Positions 43,327 to 50,488 of a stretch of 64,000 nucleotides of DNA are shown here, piece by piece (positions within the stretch are counted from its first letter, which is position 1; every line of letters starts with the position of its first letter). The stretch covers positions 174,240 to 238,239 of the forward strand of contig JOAZ01000009.1 in assembly GCA_000720535.1 (NCBI GenBank), given 5' to 3'. Below the pieces are notes generated by a model that did not search any database, was not told the DNA's origin, and saw nothing but the letters and a program-made list of their open reading frames with translations. Origin of the DNA: Streptomyces halstedii. Its GTDB lineage: Bacteria; Actinomycetota; Actinomycetes; Streptomycetales; Streptomycetaceae. The position numbers were made by a program, and so were the translations under genes.

Positions 43327-43383
43327 TAGTGCACCCAGGCAACACCCGGTATCCACCAGGGCGGACGGGCCGTGGGTGCACTA
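43327..43383. promoter_or_regulatory. Paired operators for the GntR/TetR hybrid regulator
   Basis: Inverted copies TAGTGCACCC (43327-43336) and GGGTGCACTA (43374-43383), each holding the palindrome GTGCAC, flank the 37-bp gap between the MFS (43280) and regulator (43397) starts. Confidence 0.72.
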
Positions 43384-43396
43384 GTACGGTGGCTCC

Positions 43397-44302
43397 ATGG
43401 CAACGGAACCGCCCTACCTCAGGATCGCCGCCGGGCTGCGCCGCCGCATCGTCTCCGGCGAACTCGCGCCGGGCGACCGGGTGCCGTCCACCCGCCGTAT
43501 CACCCAGGAGTGGGGCGTCGCGATGGCGACGGCGACGAAGGCGCTCGGCGTACTCACCCAGGAGGGGCTGGTGCGGGCGGTCCCCGGCGTCGGCACGGTG
43601 GTGGCGGAGCACGCACGCGACCGCGGGGCGGCCCCCGGCCGGCCCCTCACCCGCGAACGCGTCATCGCCGCCGCCATCGCGCTCGCGGACGCGGAGGGGC
43701 TGGGCGGGCTCTCCATGCGCCGGGTGGCCACCGACCTCGGCACCTCCACGATGGCGCTGTACCGGCACGTCCCCAGCAAGGCGGAGCTGATCCGGCTGAT
43801 GGCGGAGGCGGTGTTCGGCTCCCCACCCCCCGGCCCACGCCCCCACGGCTGGCGCGCCGGACTGGAACGCGAGGCACGCTGGCTGTGGAGCCAGTACGAG
43901 CAACACCCCTGGCTGGCCCGCGCGATGGCGGCCCTGACCCGGCCGATGGCATCCCCGAACGCCATGCGCTACACGGAACGCACCCTGAGCGCGCTCACCG
44001 GCCTCGGCCTCTCCCCGGACCAGATGCTCCACATCCACCTCACCGTGCTCGGCTTCGCCCAGGGCATCGCGATGGCGGTCGAACTGGAGTCGCTGGCCCG
44101 GCAGGACACCGGCATGACGGCCGACGAGTGGATGACGTCCAACGAACCCCGGATGGAAGCGGTCCAGACGACCGCGGCCTTCCCGGTGCTCTCCACCCTC
44201 TTCGACGAGGGCAGCTTCGAACTGGAGCTGGACACCCTCTTCGAGTTCGGCCTGCGGCGGGTCCTGGACGGGGTGGAGGCGATGGTCGGGGGCGCGAGCT
44301 GA
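43397..44302 (+). CDS. Hybrid regulator: GntR winged helix fused to TetR helix-turn-helix and TetR C-terminal domain
   Basis: 301 residues. Residues about 7-72 are a GntR-type winged helix (LRRRIVSGELAPGDRVPSTRRITQEWGVAMATATKALGVL). After a short linker a TetR HTH follows (about 85-135, IALADAEGLGGLSMRRVATDLGTSTMALYRHVPSKAELI), then a TetR_C ligand domain. Two DNA-binding domains in one chain fit the two separated operator halves upstream. It is the likely repressor of the divergent exporter. Such GntR/TetR fusions are known but uncommon. Confidence 0.85.
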   Translation: MATEPPYLRIAAGLRRRIVSGELAPGDRVPSTRRITQEWGVAMATATKALGVLTQEGLVRAVPGVGTVVAEHARDRGAAPGRPLTRERVIAAAIALADAEGLGGLSMRRVATDLGTSTMALYRHVPSKAELIRLMAEAVFGSPPPGPRPHGWRAGLEREARWLWSQYEQHPWLARAMAALTRPMASPNAMRYTERTLSALTGLGLSPDQMLHIHLTVLGFAQGIAMAVELESLARQDTGMTADEWMTSNEPRMEAVQTTAAFPVLSTLFDEGSFELELDTLFEFGLRRVLDGVEAMVGGAS

Positions 44303-44472
44303 ACGTGGAGCGCGACGGTGACGCATGGCGTCACTACCCCATGGCTGGTTCATGGTGCATGCACGCAGGGGGATTCCCCTATGTCGTACCTTTGCAATAC
44401 CATCACATTCCAGCAATCCCCCTGGGCCCCTCAGTCACACACGGGCCCGGTCCAGCCTGCGCGAGGAAGCCC

Positions 44473-44607
44473 ATGCCGCCCTACCAGCCTTCCGCGGACC
44501 GGCAGTACGAGATCCCGACGACCGGCAGCAAGCGGCTCCCGCCCGCGCCCCGTTACGTCGAATCGCTGACACATCAGGGGTACGGGTTCGAGGCGGCCAG
44601 GCGATGA
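44473..44607 (+). CDS. Small 44-residue protein, unknown
   Basis: Starts at an ATG behind GAGGAAG; sequence begins MPPYQPSADRQYEIPTTGSK and ends GYGFEAARR. No signal peptide, Cys or membrane helix. Its stop overlaps the ATG of the next frame (ATGA), which supports translation. Another frame (ATG 44381, with AGGGGGA upstream) overlaps it and is less convincing. This marks the left border of the accessory island. Confidence 0.4.
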   Translation: MPPYQPSADRQYEIPTTGSKRLPPAPRYVESLTHQGYGFEAARR

Positions 44608-44981
44608 ACGACGAGACACTCGACACGGCGATGCCGGCCGACGGTCGACAGGGGTACAAGGCGCAGGCGCTCGGCCACTTCAGAGCCTGTCTGAAGGCCG
44701 CCTCCCGCTCGCACGCCGATTCGCTCACCGTGATCAGCCGCACCAAGCGCAGCCCCTCAGTCGGCCACCGCTGGCTGACGGCATGCGCCAAGGCCGACTT
44801 CACCTGCGCCATTGTCGGCCCCGAAGAGAACCCCATCGCCACTCAGTTCCATGGGCCTCGGTGTGAGGCGGCACCCCTCTGCCCGGTGATGAGTTCCGGT
44901 CCCATCCCCTCTGGCTTTGTGCCGGGTGCCGCCATAAATCCGGCGAAGGCCGTAATGGCAACGGCTTTGTTCCGTCCATGA
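44604..44981 (+). CDS. Hypothetical protein, unknown
   Basis: A 125-residue frame overlapping the small gene by ATGA. The N-terminal half (MNDETLDTAMPADGRQGYKA and a basic helical stretch) looks like ordinary protein; the C-terminal 50 residues are Pro/Ala/Cys-rich and may be out of frame after an indel. I recognise no family. It may be a decayed gene at the island edge. Confidence 0.35.
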   Translation: MNDETLDTAMPADGRQGYKAQALGHFRACLKAASRSHADSLTVISRTKRSPSVGHRWLTACAKADFTCAIVGPEENPIATQFHGPRCEAAPLCPVMSSGPIPSGFVPGAAINPAKAVMATALFRP

Positions 44982-45083
44982 GCACAACAAGCCAACAGAC
45001 GGCATACGTTCACTCCCAAGCAGTCTATTCTTCCCAATCAGAGCCACTCATCTCATCATTAACGCCTCAGAAAAGCGAGACTC

Positions 45084-45938
45084 GTGACCGTCGACAGCAC
45101 ACCCCAGGGCGACCTTCCCGAGGACGACCGCCAGCTTCCACCACCAGGGTCAGAGGAACTCCGGTCTCTACGACTCAGCGCCAGTCACGAAAAACTCTAT
45201 AACTTTCTTTACTCGCGCCGCACCAACCCTCCGACCATGCGAGAGATCCGCGCCTTCGTGGCGGCGGGCGACGGAGAGGCACCTTCCCAGACTGACCGGC
45301 GAGTTAGAGATCTCCGGGGCCATTTTCACATCATTACAGTTCGGGACGGCCGCAACCACCGCTATTCGCTAGTTGAACGAAAAGCAGAGGGCGTCACCGG
45401 AGTTCGCAAGGCGATCGGCAAACGCTTGCGAGCCCAGATCCTCGCCCCTCAGCGATGTGCCCAGTGCGGGAAGACTCCTCTTGACCACCAGGTGCTCCTT
45501 GACATCGACCATAAGGTACCAGTCGAGTGGGGCGGGAGCGACGACCCTGACAACCTGCAACCCCTCTGCCAAGAATGCAATGCCGGCAAGAAAGACTACT
45601 ACGCCACTTATAATCAGTACGCTGATGAAATTCGATCGGCAGCACGCCACGATGAGCCTCACCAGAGAATTGGCGAGCTACTCAAGGCATTTAACGGCAA
45701 TTGGGTCCCGTCCGATCTCCTGGGAACCGTGGCTTCAATGAAGCAGTACCAGGAAGACTGGCAGAAGCGGCTCAGGGAACTTCGCACACTAGGATGGGTC
45801 ATTCCGTCAAAGCGCGCAAAGGACCCAGCCAGCGGCCGGTCACTTACCTACTATCGCGTAGACTCGTGGCATCCATGGCCCCCTGGCGGGATCGCAGCAG
45901 AGATCAGGCGCCGCGAAAAGCTGGATCGCACCGAGTAG
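45084..45938 (+). CDS. HNH endonuclease flanked by two winged-helix-like modules (HNH1)
   Basis: A 284-residue protein. The central HNH nuclease (about 128-175) reads CAQCGK, then DIDHKVPVEWGGSDDPDNLQPLCQECNAGKK: zinc cysteine pairs and the D-H catalytic motif are complete. Before it, QTDRRVRDLRGHFHII (about 70-85) and after it, WQKRLRELRTLGWVIP (about 228-243) look like copies of one winged-helix recognition motif. The DNA is clearly less GC-rich than neighbouring loci, suggesting transfer. GTG start; the ribosome site is weak. The vsr gene follows 44 bp later. Proposed role: site-specific cleavage of DNA not modified by the island methylases. Confidence 0.85.
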   Translation: MTVDSTPQGDLPEDDRQLPPPGSEELRSLRLSASHEKLYNFLYSRRTNPPTMREIRAFVAAGDGEAPSQTDRRVRDLRGHFHIITVRDGRNHRYSLVERKAEGVTGVRKAIGKRLRAQILAPQRCAQCGKTPLDHQVLLDIDHKVPVEWGGSDDPDNLQPLCQECNAGKKDYYATYNQYADEIRSAARHDEPHQRIGELLKAFNGNWVPSDLLGTVASMKQYQEDWQKRLRELRTLGWVIPSKRAKDPASGRSLTYYRVDSWHPWPPGGIAAEIRRREKLDRTE

Positions 45939-45982
45939 GTCTCCTAAACGTGCCCCGCGACCTCTCCGACAGATGAGGCGAG

Positions 45983-46447
45983 ATGACCGAAGACTGGGAG
46001 CGCCCAGCAGGCTCCTGGGCCTCTTCTGCAGCCAGGCGCCGGAACATGCAAGCGATCCGCAGCCGCGACACAAAGCCGGAACGCCTGATCCGTCAGCTCG
46101 TCCACGCAAAGGGACTCCGCTATCGCGTCGCAGCCAAGCCTTTGCCAGACCTTCGCCGGACGGCAGACATGGTCTTCCGTCCGGCGAAGGTGGCGGTCTT
46201 TATCGACGGTTGCTACTGGCACGGCTGCCCTGAGCACTACGTGTCACCCAGAACAAATCCCGTTTATTGGTCAGATAAAGTTACCCGAAATATGGCCCGC
46301 GACCGCGACACTGACGAGCGCCTGACTGAAGCAGGGTGGATTGTCCTCAGGTTTTGGGAACACGAGAATCCAACTAACTGCGCCAACCACATTAGTGCGA
46401 CTGTGGAATCCAGAAGGCAAGACGTAAAACCGAAGAACCTTAACTGA
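45983..46447 (+). CDS. vsr: Very short patch repair endonuclease (Vsr)
   Basis: A 154-residue nuclease that nicks 5' of T in T:G mismatches left by deamination of 5-methylcytosine. MQAIRSRDTKPERLIRQLVHAKGLRYRV, DMVFRPAKVAVFIDGCYWHGCPEH (catalytic Asp and zinc-binding His/Cys) and GWIVLRFWEHE are the family signatures. Many so-called Vsr proteins linked to plasmid-type R-M systems may instead be the restriction enzyme, as with the related V.-type nickases. Its 3' end overlaps the convergent methylase gene by 8 bp. Confidence 0.92.
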   Translation: MTEDWERPAGSWASSAARRRNMQAIRSRDTKPERLIRQLVHAKGLRYRVAAKPLPDLRRTADMVFRPAKVAVFIDGCYWHGCPEHYVSPRTNPVYWSDKVTRNMARDRDTDERLTEAGWIVLRFWEHENPTNCANHISATVESRRQDVKPKNLN

Positions 46448-47714
46448 TCTTCGTTCGCAATTCTGCAAACTTTACGTGCCGCTCGTGATCCTCTTGCCCC
46501 ACAAAACCCTTGAAGCCAGCAAGCCTATAAACTCGCGCATCACCTTGCTCCTTATGCTCAATGACGAAGTCGCGAGATAGATGCGCGATCCTGCGTTCAA
46601 AATCCTCAAGGGCCATTTTCTGCCCAGCTACCTTCTGCAGCTCAGCTGCAGAAGCGAACCCATCGATTCCTCGCAGTGCCCGGTAGAGCGAGTCGTGCAG
46701 AACTTCGGTTTCCACCGCGTCCCGGTCGCGCTTGACGCCCTCGTGCCTGAGTGCCATACGGATGCTAGTACCCACAGCACGGGCAACCGGGGGCGGGAAA
46801 GCGTTACCGATCTGACGGTACCTACTGGTTTTACGGCCACTGAACCGCCAGTGATAGCCCTCGCTTGGATCCCAGCCCTGAAGGATTTCGACCATTTTCG
46901 TAGTAAGCCGCGGCTTCCCGTCCACGGGAAAGTCGGGCCCTGGCGCCTCGTCCCAGACGCCCATGCCATCGACTCCCAGCTCTCCCCACGCTCGTTTGGC
47001 GCGGGTGGGGCCAAGGTCCGCTCCACCATGCTTCTTGGAACCACCCACGATGGTCGGAGCGATGTCGTTGGCCTTGGCAGCCCAAGCATCCGCCCCGGGC
47101 CAGCCATTGGATCCCATGAGCTTCCGCAGGGCCGAGCCCACCGTCTTATTTGTCCGCTCTTCCGCAGGCCAGCGGAACCACGGAACATCCTCGTCTCGCA
47201 ACGCGACCAATACGAACCTGGGCCTCAGCTGGGGCACCCCGAAGTCCGCTGCGTGAAGGAGCCTCCAGTCAGACCAGTACCCGAGATCCTCCAGGCGGTC
47301 CTTCATGTGCTGACGGTAGGCAGAGAAGCGCGGAGCGGACAGACCACGCACATTCTCCAGCAGGAGCGCCCGAGGCTCCATCTGTCCGGCAAGCTCGACC
47401 GCCCATGCGAAGAGATCGCGCTCGTCGGTCGCGCCGAGCTGCTTGCCCGCGATAGAGAAGGGAGGGCAGGGCACACCGCCGGCGAGGAGCGCGAGGCCCT
47501 TGTACTCGGGACTCTTCGGATTCCAGGTACGAGGATCGGCGACGTCACCGCGCTTCACGTCCCATCGACGGTTCAGCTCAAGGGTGTTGGCCGCATTTTC
47601 GTCAATCTCGACTGCTGCAAGGTGCTCAAATCCGGCTTTCTCCAGCCCAAGAGCCTGGCCGCCCGCTCCGGCACAGATCTCGATCACAGTCAAATCTCGA
47701 TCACTGGAATCCAT
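46440..47714 (-). CDS. DNA (cytosine-5)-methyltransferase with C-terminal winged-helix-like tail
   Basis: 424 residues. Motif I is VIEICAGAGGQALGLEKAGF; motif IV with catalytic Cys is GGVPCPPFSIAGKQLG; motif VI is LLLENVRG; motif VIII PRFVLVALR; motif X RQIGNAFPPPVARAVG. The target-recognition region spans about 200-290. Beyond motif X, unlike a standard Dcm, a 90-residue tail follows, with DFERRIAHLSRDFVIEHKEQ resembling the DRRVRDLR motif of the island HNH proteins. ATG start. A paralogue lies at 48742 (same GSKKHGGADLGPTRAKRAWGELGV block). It should protect host DNA. Confidence 0.93.
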   Translation of the reverse strand: MDSSDRDLTVIEICAGAGGQALGLEKAGFEHLAAVEIDENAANTLELNRRWDVKRGDVADPRTWNPKSPEYKGLALLAGGVPCPPFSIAGKQLGATDERDLFAWAVELAGQMEPRALLLENVRGLSAPRFSAYRQHMKDRLEDLGYWSDWRLLHAADFGVPQLRPRFVLVALRDEDVPWFRWPAEERTNKTVGSALRKLMGSNGWPGADAWAAKANDIAPTIVGGSKKHGGADLGPTRAKRAWGELGVDGMGVWDEAPGPDFPVDGKPRLTTKMVEILQGWDPSEGYHWRFSGRKTSRYRQIGNAFPPPVARAVGTSIRMALRHEGVKRDRDAVETEVLHDSLYRALRGIDGFASAAELQKVAGQKMALEDFERRIAHLSRDFVIEHKEQGDARVYRLAGFKGFVGQEDHERHVKFAELRTKIS

Positions 47715-47869
47715 GGCTGCTCCTGGCTTGGCTTAATACGAACACGTAAGTGTCGCAGAGTCGCCGGTAGCCTTGCCGTAGGTCAGCCGTCCGTGCGTAC
47801 TGCGGACAGCATTATCACAGGTCCCAGTGACAACTGGCGTGGAGCAGCCCAAGGGCATGGGCAAGCGCT

Positions 47870-48598
47870 TCACTCGGCCGCCCCTCCCCCTCGGGAGTCG
47901 ACCAGCTCCTGGAGCTGGCTCCGCATCCCGTCCCGTAGCGCACCTGGCAGCTGCCGGTACAGCCCCCACGCGTAATCGATGAGCGTGAGCGGCCTGACAT
48001 CAGCGATCATCCACTCAAGCAGCTCACGCCTCTGCCTGGCAGGAAGCGCCTTGACCCGTTCCCAGACCTGCCCGGAGTCCGTCTGGAGACCGGCCAGGTT
48101 TCTGACGCGCTCGTTGCAACGAGCACACTCGGTAATGAAGCCTTCTGTGGCGGCAGTACCGCCAGCAGCGTGCGGACTGACCCGGCCCAGAGTCAGCCGT
48201 GCCCTGGACCCCGGCTCGTCTGGATACGCCTCGGCCGCACCGATGCCGCACCGTCGGCACATGTACAGATCCCGCTCGTACACATCCCGTCGCATCCTGG
48301 CGCTGATCTGACGCAGGCCCGCAGCACGGTGTTCCCGATCCCAGACCGGCGCCCCGATGGCCTCCAGGTAAAGCTGGTCCGGCTGCAGGCTCGGCTTGTC
48401 CAGGTTCGTCCTGATGATCCAGCCAGCCGGCCGCAGATCACGCATACGCCGGTCCACCTGCTCAGTCCCGCTGATCGCCGCACGCAGGGCGGCCTTCGAG
48501 AAAGTGCTCCCGACGCCAACCTCATCGCGCAGCCACAGAGCGACGCGGACTCGGGCACCCAGGTCCGTATTCCGCCAGTTCAGGTCCGATGAATCCAT
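47870..48598 (-). CDS. HNH-type (treble-clef) protein with N-terminal winged helix (HNH2)
   Basis: 242 residues from the ATG at 48598; an in-frame start at 48652 is possible. The N-terminal 75 residues hold FSKAALRAAISGTEQVDRRMRDLRPAGWIIRTN, shared with HNH3. The zinc module is CRRCGIGAAEAYPDEP and ECARCNERVR, a pair of CxxC knuckles as in HNH nucleases, but the central D-H pair is less obvious, so nuclease activity is less sure than for HNH1. It lies 155 bp upstream of the first methylase on the same strand and is divergent from the second across a 40-bp palindrome. Confidence 0.72.
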   Translation of the reverse strand: MDSSDLNWRNTDLGARVRVALWLRDEVGVGSTFSKAALRAAISGTEQVDRRMRDLRPAGWIIRTNLDKPSLQPDQLYLEAIGAPVWDREHRAAGLRQISARMRRDVYERDLYMCRRCGIGAAEAYPDEPGSRARLTLGRVSPHAAGGTAATEGFITECARCNERVRNLAGLQTDSGQVWERVKALPARQRRELLEWMIADVRPLTLIDYAWGLYRQLPGALRDGMRSQLQELVDSRGGGAAE

Positions 48599-48654
48599 CA
48601 GCCGCCCACCATTCGAGCATTCGTGCGGATCATGACACCTTCGAATGATCACAT

Positions 48655-48694
48655 TAGCTTGCCGCCACTTGCCGCGGCAAGTGGCGGCAAGCTA
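48655..48694. promoter_or_regulatory. Perfect 40-bp palindrome between divergent HNH2 and methylase genes
   Basis: Left arm TAGCTTGCCGCCACTTGCCG (48655-48674) is exactly complementary to 48675-48694 with no spacer. Each arm has two CTTGCCG copies 10 bp apart; the centre is CCGCGG. It is a likely operator for both genes or a cluster of recognition sites. Confidence 0.85.
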
Positions 48695-48741
48695 TCGCTG
48701 ACAGGGTGCGTCACGTACCGGCTTAACGAGAAGAGCCCCAG

Positions 48742-49917
48742 ATGAAGCGAATGAGCAACCTCCGTCCTCAGCTACTCCGTCCCCTGTGCATCGAGCTCTG
48801 CGCGGGTGCGGGAGGACAGGCATTGGGCCTGGAACGGGCGGGGTTCGAGCACACCGCACTGGTCGAGCTGGACTCCGATGCGGTACAGACTCTCAGGTCT
48901 AACCGTCCTCTCTGGAACACCATGAGGGCCGATCTCCATGATGCGTCATCCCTCGTCCTACGAAAGCCCGGCCAGGAAATCGCGCTCCTCGCCGCCGGCG
49001 TCCCCTGTCCACCGTTTTCCCTGGCTGGAAAGCAGTTGGGCGCCGCGGACGAACGGGACCTCTTCCCTGCTGTACTGCGCCTTGTCGCGGACATCCAGCC
49101 TGCGGCCGTCATGGTGGAGAACGTAAAAGGGATCCTTCAAACACGATTCGACTCCTACCGTGAGGACGTCCTCCGTGCACTTGAGGAAGCGGGCTACCGC
49201 ACAAGCTGGCGGCTCCTTCGCTCCTGCGATTACGGCGTGCCGCAGCTCCGGCCCCGAGCCGTACTCGTCGCGATGAGAGCCGAAACATTCGCCCACTTCG
49301 AGTGGCCCAAGCCGACCGCGTGCCAGCAAACGGCGCCGACAGTGGGCAGTGTCCTGTTTGAGTCAATGGCTTCTCGGGGCTGGGAACTCGCCCGTACGTG
49401 GGCGGACGGAGCGATGCGCATCGCTCCCACCCTCTGCGGTGGATCGCGCAAGCACGGCGGGGCGGATCTGGGACCTTCCCGCGCTCGTCGCGCGTGGGCA
49501 GAGCTCGGTGTCAACGGCTCCAGCGTCGCGGATGACCCGCCGGCACCGGGCTCAACGTTGCCAGTGAGGCTCACAGTGCGGCAGATGGCATTGCTCCAGG
49601 GTTTTCCGGAAGAGTGGCGTTTCACGGGACGGAAGACCTCCGCTTTCCGTCAGGTTGGCAACGCGTTCCCACCTCCGGTTGCTGAAGCGGTAGGGGTGAA
49701 CATCGCCAGGGCTCTGTCTCAGGCGGGGGCCGCGGCGGGAGCCTGTATCCCCCAGACTGACCGCGCCGGAACACGTTGGCAGGCAGTGCCCTGTAGCCCG
49801 ACCGGGCAGTCAGCCCCGGAACCAGCACATGAGCTGGAACATGGATGCGTACTGACTCCCAGCTGGCTTGCATGGACTGGTCCTGCGGTACGACTGACAG
49901 CAGCCACTGCCGACTGA
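48742..49917 (+). CDS. DNA (cytosine-5)-methyltransferase, second copy
   Basis: 391 residues. Motif I CIELCAGAGGQALGLERAGF, motif IV GVPCPPFSLAGKQLGAADERDLF with catalytic Cys, motif VI VMVENVKG, motif VIII PRAVLVAMR, motif X RQVGNAFPPPVAEAVG. It shares the GGSRKHGGADLGPSRARRAWAELGV block with the first methylase, so the two are recent-looking paralogues or a strand-specific pair for an asymmetric site. The last 65 residues after motif X are unlike the family and run antisense to the DUF3883-like gene for 296 bp. ATG with GAGAAGAG upstream, divergent from HNH2. Confidence 0.92.
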   Translation: MKRMSNLRPQLLRPLCIELCAGAGGQALGLERAGFEHTALVELDSDAVQTLRSNRPLWNTMRADLHDASSLVLRKPGQEIALLAAGVPCPPFSLAGKQLGAADERDLFPAVLRLVADIQPAAVMVENVKGILQTRFDSYREDVLRALEEAGYRTSWRLLRSCDYGVPQLRPRAVLVAMRAETFAHFEWPKPTACQQTAPTVGSVLFESMASRGWELARTWADGAMRIAPTLCGGSRKHGGADLGPSRARRAWAELGVNGSSVADDPPAPGSTLPVRLTVRQMALLQGFPEEWRFTGRKTSAFRQVGNAFPPPVAEAVGVNIARALSQAGAAAGACIPQTDRAGTRWQAVPCSPTGQSAPEPAHELEHGCVLTPSWLAWTGPAVRLTAATAD

Positions 49918-50488
49918 CCTCGGCAACACTCAAGGCACTCATGTCCGCTCCTACAAGGACTGCGCCCATCAACCACTCGGGGTCCGAGGCCATCACTTCG
50001 TACTCGTGGCGCGTCAGATGAACCACAAGCCGGGTGGGGTCAGTCGTTGACTTCACCTCAAGGTGCATCCCTTCCCCGGAGGGGAGAGCGATAGCGATGT
50101 CGTACCCGTAGGCATCGGACACCGCTGCCACATGCGTCACAGAGGCCAGGCCAGTTCCTCTCAGAAGCGCGAGCAGCGCACGCTCCCCCGCCGTGCCTGT
50201 CTGGGACAGAGCCTCGTTTACCTCAGGGCTCCAGAGAACCCGCGGAACGGCCCCGTCCAGCTCATGGGAGACGTCCGTTCCTATATGCACCACTGGGCGT
50301 CCGGAGCTAGTGACCATGCCCGTCTCCCTCAACCACACCAGTCCGTCGGCATACTGGACAGGAGTCAGGTCCGCGTAGCGAGGGTGGTGGGTAAAGAGAG
50401 CCCTTGCTCGAGGCACGTCTGCCACATGCAGGAAGCTCAGCCACCGAAGCGCCGCTCGACGCGTACCTTCACCGAGTGGCGACGGCAT
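49622..50488 (-). CDS. DUF3883-like (PD-(D/E)xK-fold) protein
   Basis: 288 residues from the ATG at 50488. The core (about 115-200: GERALLALLRGTGLASVTHVAAVSDAYGYDIAIALPSGEGMHLEVKSTTDPTRLVVHLTRHEYEVM) is a DUF3883-type restriction-nuclease fold: D in YDIAI and E-x-K in LEVKST form the presumed active site. It overlaps the helicase stop by 20 bp, so both are in one operon. After about residue 230 the chain is low-complexity and runs antisense through the methylase 3' end, so the functional end may be earlier. In defence loci DUF3883 domains accompany helicases and restriction modules. Confidence 0.72.
   Translation of the reverse strand: MPSPLGEGTRRAALRWLSFLHVADVPRARALFTHHPRYADLTPVQYADGLVWLRETGMVTSSGRPVVHIGTDVSHELDGAVPRVLWSPEVNEALSQTGTAGERALLALLRGTGLASVTHVAAVSDAYGYDIAIALPSGEGMHLEVKSTTDPTRLVVHLTRHEYEVMASDPEWLMGAVLVGADMSALSVAEVSRQWLLSVVPQDQSMQASWESVRIHVPAHVLVPGLTARSGYRALPANVFRRGQSGGYRLPPRPPPETEPWRCSPLPLQQPEVGTRCQPDGKRRSSVP

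Noticed and set aside
41067-43790. A 907-codon open frame antisense to the SpoIIE/HATPase and MFS genes
   Set aside because: Arg/Gly/Pro-rich composition without domains; a by-product of GC-rich third positions in the real genes on the other strand.
44381-44569. A 62-codon frame with AGGGGGA upstream
   Set aside because: Its later part overlaps the 44-residue frame and becomes Arg/Pro/Ser-rich shadow sequence; the alternative has translational coupling.
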